Source: Deinococcus frigens DSM 12807 (GTDB lineage Bacteria; Deinococcota; Deinococci; Deinococcales; Deinococcaceae). Taken from it: a stretch of 13,515 nucleotides of DNA. Below are positions 7,408 to 13,515 of the stretch, one piece after another. Position numbers and translations under genes: made by a program. The DNA is taken from positions 1 through 13,515 of the forward strand of contig NZ_JNIW01000077.1 of the NCBI RefSeq assembly GCF_000701425.1, given 5' to 3'. Each line of letters starts with the position of its first letter. Positions within the stretch are counted from its first letter, which is position 1. The notes under the pieces were generated by a model. It saw only the letters and a list, made by a program, of their open reading frames with translations. It had not been told where the DNA came from and did not search any database.

Positions 7408-8331
7408 TTACTTGATTGCGCCGTTCAGGCCATTGGGGAAGAAGCCGCCCTTGTTCGCGCCGGGGGCCAAGTAGACGATGTTCAGCACCTCGCGGGTGCT
7501 GCGGGCGTAGGCCACGGCGTTCTTGTCGGCAGGAGCGAATACGGCTTTCCCGGCGCTGTCGCTCAGGCCCATGTCCTTGCCGCCACCCACCCCGGCGCGC
7601 AGGGTGCTGATGGCCTGCACGACCTGACCCACGTACAGCCCCGCTGCCGCCGTGATCTGGCGCTGCTGGTACAGCAGGGTGCGGATCGCGCCGCCGTGGT
7701 ACGCCTCGACGGCCAGGATTCCGGCGGCGGCCTGGAGGTACGCCGGATTGGTGATCAGCGTGGCCGCGCCGTTGTAGGCGGTGACGCCCACGTCCTCGAA
7801 GATGAACGCGCCGTGCAGGAAGAACAGGTCATTGGCATAGGGGTTGAAGCCCTTGATGGCCCCGCCGCTGGCCGCGCTGCCTGCCGCCAGGAACGCCCCG
7901 TTCAGGTCCAGCACCGGACGCATGACCGCGCCCTTGCCCAGCGCGCCGTACAGGAACTTGACGTGCGAAAGCTCGTCCTCGGCAATGTCGTTGGCCATCG
8001 CCTGCACGGTGCTGTCCTTGAACTGCATGCCGCGCGCCATGTCCAGTCCGGCGGGCACCCGAATGGCCGCGTCCCCGCCAATCTTCTTCAGTTCGTCCAG
8101 ACGGCCCACGGCGGCCAGGTAGAACGCCGCTTCCAGGTATTCCAGGTTCAGGGCGAAGTTCAGCACGTCGCCGTCGATGTCCTTGGCGGGAGCAGCCAGG
8201 GCAGGCGCAGCGAGACCCAGCGCGGCCATCCCCAGGCCCGCCTTGCCCAGAACACCCAGGGCGGCGCGGCGGTTGAGGCTGGCAGTGTCGGTATGGGCAG
8301 TGTCGGTATGGGCAGTGTCAATTTCGGTCAT
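7408..8331 (-). CDS. Tat-exported ferritin-like (desiccation-associated) protein
   Basis: The 307-residue product begins with a twin-arginine signal: Asn-Arg21-Arg22-Ala-Ala-Leu, a hydrophobic stretch to about residue 46 and an Ala-x-Ala cleavage region, so it should be exported folded. The mature part is a four-helix ferritin-like domain (Ferritin_2 type). Candidate di-metal ligands are Glu64/Glu67, Glu120-Leu-Ser-His123, Glu179 and Glu209-Ala-Tyr-His212, the two E-x-x-H pairs expected for a di-iron site. Relatives in Deinococcus are linked to desiccation tolerance (established for the family; the role here is inferred). The start at 8331 is fixed by AAGGAG 8 bases upstream, the only clear Shine-Dalgarno in the window; the longer frame to 8493 is rejected. 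Residues 5-17 repeat Asp-Thr-Ala-His-Thr, from a 15-bp tandem repeat. It likely has a long leader, unlike its neighbours. Confidence 0.88.
   Translation of the reverse strand: MTEIDTAHTDTAHTDTASLNRRAALGVLGKAGLGMAALGLAAPALAAPAKDIDGDVLNFALNLEYLEAAFYLAAVGRLDELKKIGGDAAIRVPAGLDMARGMQFKDSTVQAMANDIAEDELSHVKFLYGALGKGAVMRPVLDLNGAFLAAGSAASGGAIKGFNPYANDLFFLHGAFIFEDVGVTAYNGAATLITNPAYLQAAAGILAVEAYHGGAIRTLLYQQRQITAAAGLYVGQVVQAISTLRAGVGGGKDMGLSDSAGKAVFAPADKNAVAYARSTREVLNIVYLAPGANKGGFFPNGLNGAIK
8281..8319 (-). repeat. 15-bp in-frame tandem repeat in Tat signal N-region
   Basis: The unit GGCAGTGTCGGTATG (plus strand) occurs twice exactly (8281-8295, 8296-8310) plus 9 bases of a third copy. It encodes Asp-Thr-Ala-His-Thr repeats before the twin arginines. 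Copy change would keep the frame. Confidence 0.9.
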
Positions 8332-8339
8332 GGGAAATG

Positions 8340-8345
8340 CTCCTT
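8340..8345 (-). promoter_or_regulatory. Shine-Dalgarno AAGGAG of ferritin-like gene
   Basis: AAGGAG ends 8 bases before the ATG at 8331. It decides the start and contrasts with the leaderless genes around it. Confidence 0.8.
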
Positions 8346-8490
8346 GGTGGCAAGAGGGAAGAACGGGACTGCGCCTAAAGGCATGTCCTGATCGGATGGA
8401 GCGCGGGAGGAATGGAGAACTGAAGTCGGTCTCTCCTGACTCAACCGGGTATATGCGGCGGCCCGACAACCGGATCAGACGCCACCTGAA

Positions 8491-8507
8491 CATAAACGCC
8501 GCATAAA
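8491..8507 (+). repeat. CATAAA direct repeats, 11-bp period
   Basis: CATAAA at 8491-8496 and again at 8502-8507, separated by CGCCG, so one helical turn apart. They lie in the 203-base region between the divergent ferritin-like and HIT genes, over the expected -35 area of the HIT promoter. Apart from this, the Shine-Dalgarno and the HIT -10, nothing else is recognised in that region. Confidence 0.3.
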
Positions 8508-8522
8508 GGTCCGCCGCCTCGC

Positions 8523-8528
8523 TAGAGT
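8523..8528 (+). promoter_or_regulatory. -10 element TAGAGT, leaderless start of HIT gene
   Basis: TAGAGT ends 6 bases before the ATG at 8535, with no ribosome binding site. No convincing -35. Confidence 0.45.
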
Positions 8529-8534
8529 GGGTGC

Positions 8535-8872
<338 letters not shown>

Positions 8873-8873
<1 letters not shown>

Positions 8874-9574
8874 TGCCCGAATTTGAGTTTGAAGCTGTCC
8901 TCTTCGATCTGGACGGCGTGCTGGTGGACAGCGAACTCCAGGCCAACACCGTCTGGGTACACCTCCTGACCGAGCATGGGCTGGACATTGACCTGCCCAC
9001 CTTCATGGCGCACGCCGTGGGCGGGACGCATGTGGCGCTGTTCGAGTGGCTCAGGCGCGACTTCGGCTGGGCGCGGCCTGAGGGTTTCATTCCCGAGATG
9101 GACGCCCGACTGCACGAGGCGTTCGGCAGCACGCAGGCCATCGAGGGTGCGGCGCAGACGCTGGAACTCCTGCGCGGGGCGGGCCTCCCCTTCGCCGTCG
9201 CCAGCAACAGCCTGCGCAGCCGCCTGAAGCGCAAGCTGGAGGCATCGGGCCTCGCGCCTGTGGTGGGCGCACACGCCTATGACCCGGCCCATGTCGGCGG
9301 CCGCGGCAAACCGGCCCCGGACCTGTATGCCTATGCCGCCGCACAGTTGGGCGCGGACATCACCCGCTGCCTGGTCATCGAGGACAGCGTGACCGGCCTG
9401 AGCGCGGGCGTGGCGGCTGGGGCGACGGCCTGGGGCCTGCTGGCCGGGGGCCACGTCCACCCCGACAACGCCGCCCATCTGACGGGGGCGGGGGCGGGGC
9501 GAATTCTGCGGACTCACGAGGAGTTGCAGGAGGTTTTGGGGCTGGCAGGAGAAGCCTTCCATCAGGGGCGCTGA
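8873..9574 (+). CDS. HAD-superfamily phosphatase/phosphoglucomutase-like (subfamily IA)
   Basis: The 233-residue HAD hydrolase of the beta-phosphoglucomutase/YieH-like group has all four motifs: Phe-Asp12-Leu-Asp14-Gly-Val-Leu-Val-Asp-Ser-Glu, Ala-Ser111-Asn-Ser, Gly-Lys146-Pro-Ala-Pro-Asp, and Ile-Glu170-Asp171-Ser. A helical cap (about 25-88) sits between motifs I and II. Asp12 would take the phosphate, and Asp14 is the acid/base that phosphatases and mutases of this group share. The substrate is unknown; sugar phosphates or nucleotide-related phosphates are typical. It starts on the last base of the HIT stop codon with no separate promoter or ribosome binding site, indicating translational coupling. 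The role of the pair is unproven, though both act on phosphorylated small molecules. Confidence 0.92.
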
Positions 9575-9623
9575 CAGCTCGCCTCAAACGGGAGCGGAGA
9601 AGTGCGGATGTTCAGCGCCGCTA

Positions 9624-9685
9624 GCTCCTTGCCTCCCCTCTCAGGCGAGGTGACGCGAGGGGCCGGACTTGCAAGGCTGCGGAGC
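9624..9685. repeat. Nested inverted repeat in the 9575-9778 intergenic region
   Basis: Outer arms CCTTGC (9627-9632) / GCAAGG (9671-9676), with GCTCC / GGAGC flanks (9624-9628, 9681-9685), enclose CCCCTC (9635-9640) / GAGGGG (9657-9662). It is purine-strand rich and looks like a small intergenic palindromic element, possibly one of the short non-coding repeats known from Deinococcus genomes. A 3' hairpin of the HIT-HAD message is the alternative. Confidence 0.4.
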
Positions 9686-9765
9686 CGGAGGAGTGAAGGC
9701 GTGGCAGTCTCCCCATCACCCTGAAGCAAATCTCAACCCTTTTCGTTGATTGCAACAAGCGCGCC

Positions 9766-9771
9766 TACACT
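9766..9771 (+). promoter_or_regulatory. -10 element TACACT, leaderless start of antiporter
   Basis: TACACT ends 7 bases before the ATG at 9779. TTCGTT at 9742-9747 is a weak -35 at 18 bases. This fixes the start against the in-frame ATT/ATG further upstream. Confidence 0.5.
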
Positions 9772-9778
9772 GCGCCCC

Positions 9779-10960
<1,182 letters not shown>

Positions 10961-10970
10961 ACTCGCGCCC

Positions 10971-12326
<1,356 letters not shown>

Positions 12327-12343
12327 CGCGCCTGGTAGGAGGG

Positions 12344-12368
12344 GCGGGCATTCGTCTCCGCCCGCTTT
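12344..12368 (+). terminator. Possible terminator after fprA
   Basis: GCGGGC / GCCCGC stem with a 10-base loop followed by TTT, 17 bases past the stop. The short T-run makes it weak. It lies within the 59-base gap before the next gene. Confidence 0.35.
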
Positions 12369-12370
12369 GC

Positions 12371-12376
12371 CATACT
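12371..12376 (+). promoter_or_regulatory. Possible -10 CATACT before second flavoprotein reductase
   Basis: CATACT lies 9 bases before the ATG at 12386. The intervening TCTTTTCTG contains no ribosome binding site, consistent with a leaderless or nearly leaderless message. Confidence 0.3.
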
Positions 12377-12385
12377 TCTTTTCTG

Positions 12386-13369
12386 ATGACGCCCCAGCGG
12401 CCCAACACCCTGCACTCCGACATTCTGGTGATCGGCGCTGGCCCCGCCGGACTGCACGCGGCTTTTTACGCGGGCTGGCGCGGCCTGCGGGTGCGCGTGC
12501 TGGAGGCGCGGGGCGAGGCAGGGGGCCAACTGAGCGCCCTCTACCCCGACAAACGCGTGTACGACGTGCCGGGCCTGCCGGGGGCGCGGGCGGCGGAAGT
12601 GGCGGCGCACCTGCTGAGGCAACTGGATGGATTGCCCGTGGATGTGCGTGTGAATACGGTGGCACGCACGCTGGAGCGGGACGGCGACGGCTGGCGAATC
12701 GAAACAGATCAGGGAAGCTGCACGGCGGGCGCAGTGATCCTGGCGGCGGGCCTGGGCGCGTTGTTGCCCCGCGCGGCCCGCCTGCCAGGCGCAGACACCC
12801 ACCCAGATGTCCGAACGGACCTCCCCGATTCCACCGAGCTGGGCAGGCGGCGCGTGCTGATCGTGGGCGGCGTGCCGCAGGCAGCGAGGGCAGCGCTGGA
12901 GTTGCTGGAGGCGAAAGCGGACGTGACGCTGACCAACAGCCGGGCCTTACTCAGGGGCGATCCAGCGACGCTGGCACACCTCGAAGTGGCGCGGGCAAGC
13001 GGTCAACTCGAAATCCTGGCTCCCGCCCGCCTGCTCTCACTCGGTCCGCAGGGAGCCGAGGTGGAGATGGACGGCGAAACGCGCGTTATTCGAGCCGACA
13101 CCGTGCTGGCCCTAGGCGGCTACCTGCCGGACCTCTCCCCCGTTCAATCGTGGCCACTGGACTGGCGCGGCGAATATGTTCCGGACGGCGCAGGCGGACG
13201 CACCGTGCTGGACGGCATATATGTGGTGGGCGATCTGGCCCAGTCGGGCGGCGACTTCAAGCTGATCTCGGTGGCCTTTGCGCAGGCCGCTGTCGCCGCC
13301 AACCACGCCGCGCATCATGTCCGGCCCGAATTAAAGGCCAAGCCAGGGCACAGCAGCGAGAAACGGTAG
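12386..13369 (+). CDS. Thioredoxin reductase-like flavoprotein (FNR2/YumC type), divergent NADP site
   Basis: The 327-residue two-domain flavoprotein resembles the thioredoxin-reductase-like ferredoxin/flavodoxin-NADP reductases. FAD motifs are clear: Gly17-Ala-Gly-Pro-Ala-Gly22, Gly46-Gly-Gln-Leu-Ser-Ala-Leu-Tyr-Pro-x-Lys-x-x-Tyr-Asp (a block typical of YumC), and Tyr-Val-Val-Gly282-Asp283 near the C-terminus, followed by Phe-Lys-Leu-Ile-Ser-Val-Ala-Phe. There is no Cys-x-x-Cys, so it is not a thioredoxin reductase. The NADP half is unusual: the expected Gly-Gly-Gly-Asp-Ser-Ala is Gly161-Gly-Val-Pro-Gln-Ala166, and the usual His-Arg-Arg-x-x-Phe-Arg is Thr-Asn-Ser-Arg-Ala-Leu-Leu-Arg, with loss of 2'-phosphate-binding arginines. 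It may prefer NADH, use NADPH differently, or have a new partner. It follows fprA by 59 bases and probably has its own start site. Confidence 0.85.
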   Translation: MTPQRPNTLHSDILVIGAGPAGLHAAFYAGWRGLRVRVLEARGEAGGQLSALYPDKRVYDVPGLPGARAAEVAAHLLRQLDGLPVDVRVNTVARTLERDGDGWRIETDQGSCTAGAVILAAGLGALLPRAARLPGADTHPDVRTDLPDSTELGRRRVLIVGGVPQAARAALELLEAKADVTLTNSRALLRGDPATLAHLEVARASGQLEILAPARLLSLGPQGAEVEMDGETRVIRADTVLALGGYLPDLSPVQSWPLDWRGEYVPDGAGGRTVLDGIYVVGDLAQSGGDFKLISVAFAQAAVAANHAAHHVRPELKAKPGHSSEKR

Positions 13370-13390
13370 GCGGGGGAATAATTACAGCGT

Positions 13391-13515
13391 TCAATTAATT
13401 CTGATTTTATCATAATGGCGTTTGAATTTGGTTCTGGCCGTTTTGATGGAGAATTGCCACTCCAGTTGGACTCTCTGGTGCTGTCGCTCATCTACCCAGA
13501 TTTCCACCTCTGAGC
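13391..13515 (-). CDS. C-terminal tail of a probable transposase, runs off the right edge
   Basis: An open minus-strand frame from the edge encodes 40 residues up to a TGA at 13391-13393. The end, Trp-Gln-Phe-Ser-Ile-Lys-Thr-Ala-Arg-Thr-Lys-Phe-Lys-Arg-His-Tyr, resembles the Trp-x-Phe-Thr-Thr-x-x-Ala-Arg-x-Lys-Leu-Lys-x-Leu-Tyr ending of some IS630-type transposases. The match is by eye and only moderate. The local composition is clearly richer in A+T than the rest of the window, which supports an acquired element beginning near 13370-13390. No terminal inverted repeat can be recognised without the other end. No start or catalytic residues are in view, so an unrelated basic protein is possible. 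Confidence 0.4.
   Translation of the reverse strand, partial: SEVEIWVDERQHQRVQLEWQFSIKTARTKFKRHYDKIRIN

Noticed and set aside
8332..8493. Longer ferritin-like protein from an ATG at 8493
   Set aside because: Would put 54 residues before a Tat signal; AAGGAG supports 8331.
8463..8510. Radiation/desiccation response motif upstream of the ferritin-like gene
   Set aside because: TTATG-like words are present but in direct, not palindromic, arrangement; no match to the 17-bp palindrome.

Overview
The window is high-GC DNA with the gene set and promoter style of a Deinococcus-type bacterium. This assignment is inference. It rests on base composition, on a desiccation/ferritin-type Tat-exported protein, and above all on a repeated 5' arrangement in which a -10 hexamer (TANNNT or near it) lies only 6-7 (sometimes 9) bases before the start codon, leaving no room for a ribosome binding site. 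That leaderless arrangement is well documented in Deinococcus. Only one gene (the ferritin-like protein) has a clear Shine-Dalgarno sequence.

Layout. The left edge holds the 3' part of an IS200/IS605-family transposase and its hairpin-bearing right end, which has cut into the 3' end of a secreted-protein gene on the minus strand (1-713). Then come minus-strand lepB (signal peptidase I, 729-1508) and a patatin-like phospholipase (1645-2508), and a divergent soluble Ser/Thr kinase (2709-3461). The kinase converges on a GH13 alpha-glucosidase (3532-5139). Next are tRNA-Leu(CAA) with its own promoter and terminator (5354-5435) and a nucleoside hydrolase (5536-6492), both minus. A plus-strand alpha/beta hydrolase (6560-7300) converges on a Tat-exported ferritin-like protein (7408-8331). 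From 8535 onward all genes are plus strand: a HIT/HAD pair overlapping by one base, a CaCA cation/H+ antiporter, an FprA-type ferredoxin-NADP reductase, and a thioredoxin-reductase-like flavoprotein. The right edge (from about 13370) is AT-richer and contains the C-terminal tail of what looks like another transposase on the minus strand.

How the genes work together. This is mostly a patchwork of single-gene transcription units, not one pathway. Related pairs are HIT+HAD (nucleotide/phosphate hydrolysis, translationally coupled) and two neighbouring NAD(P)H-type flavoprotein reductases of different families. I found no defence island, CRISPR array, prophage or obviously new multi-gene system. 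The most interesting points are: the window-wide leaderless promoter signature; an out-of-frame ATG exactly at leaderless distance in front of the patatin gene; a -10 element built on the stop codon of the preceding gene; the second flavoprotein reductase, with a degraded NADP-binding motif; palindromes in front of the glucosidase; and the IS200 end that now supplies the C-terminus of a secreted protein.
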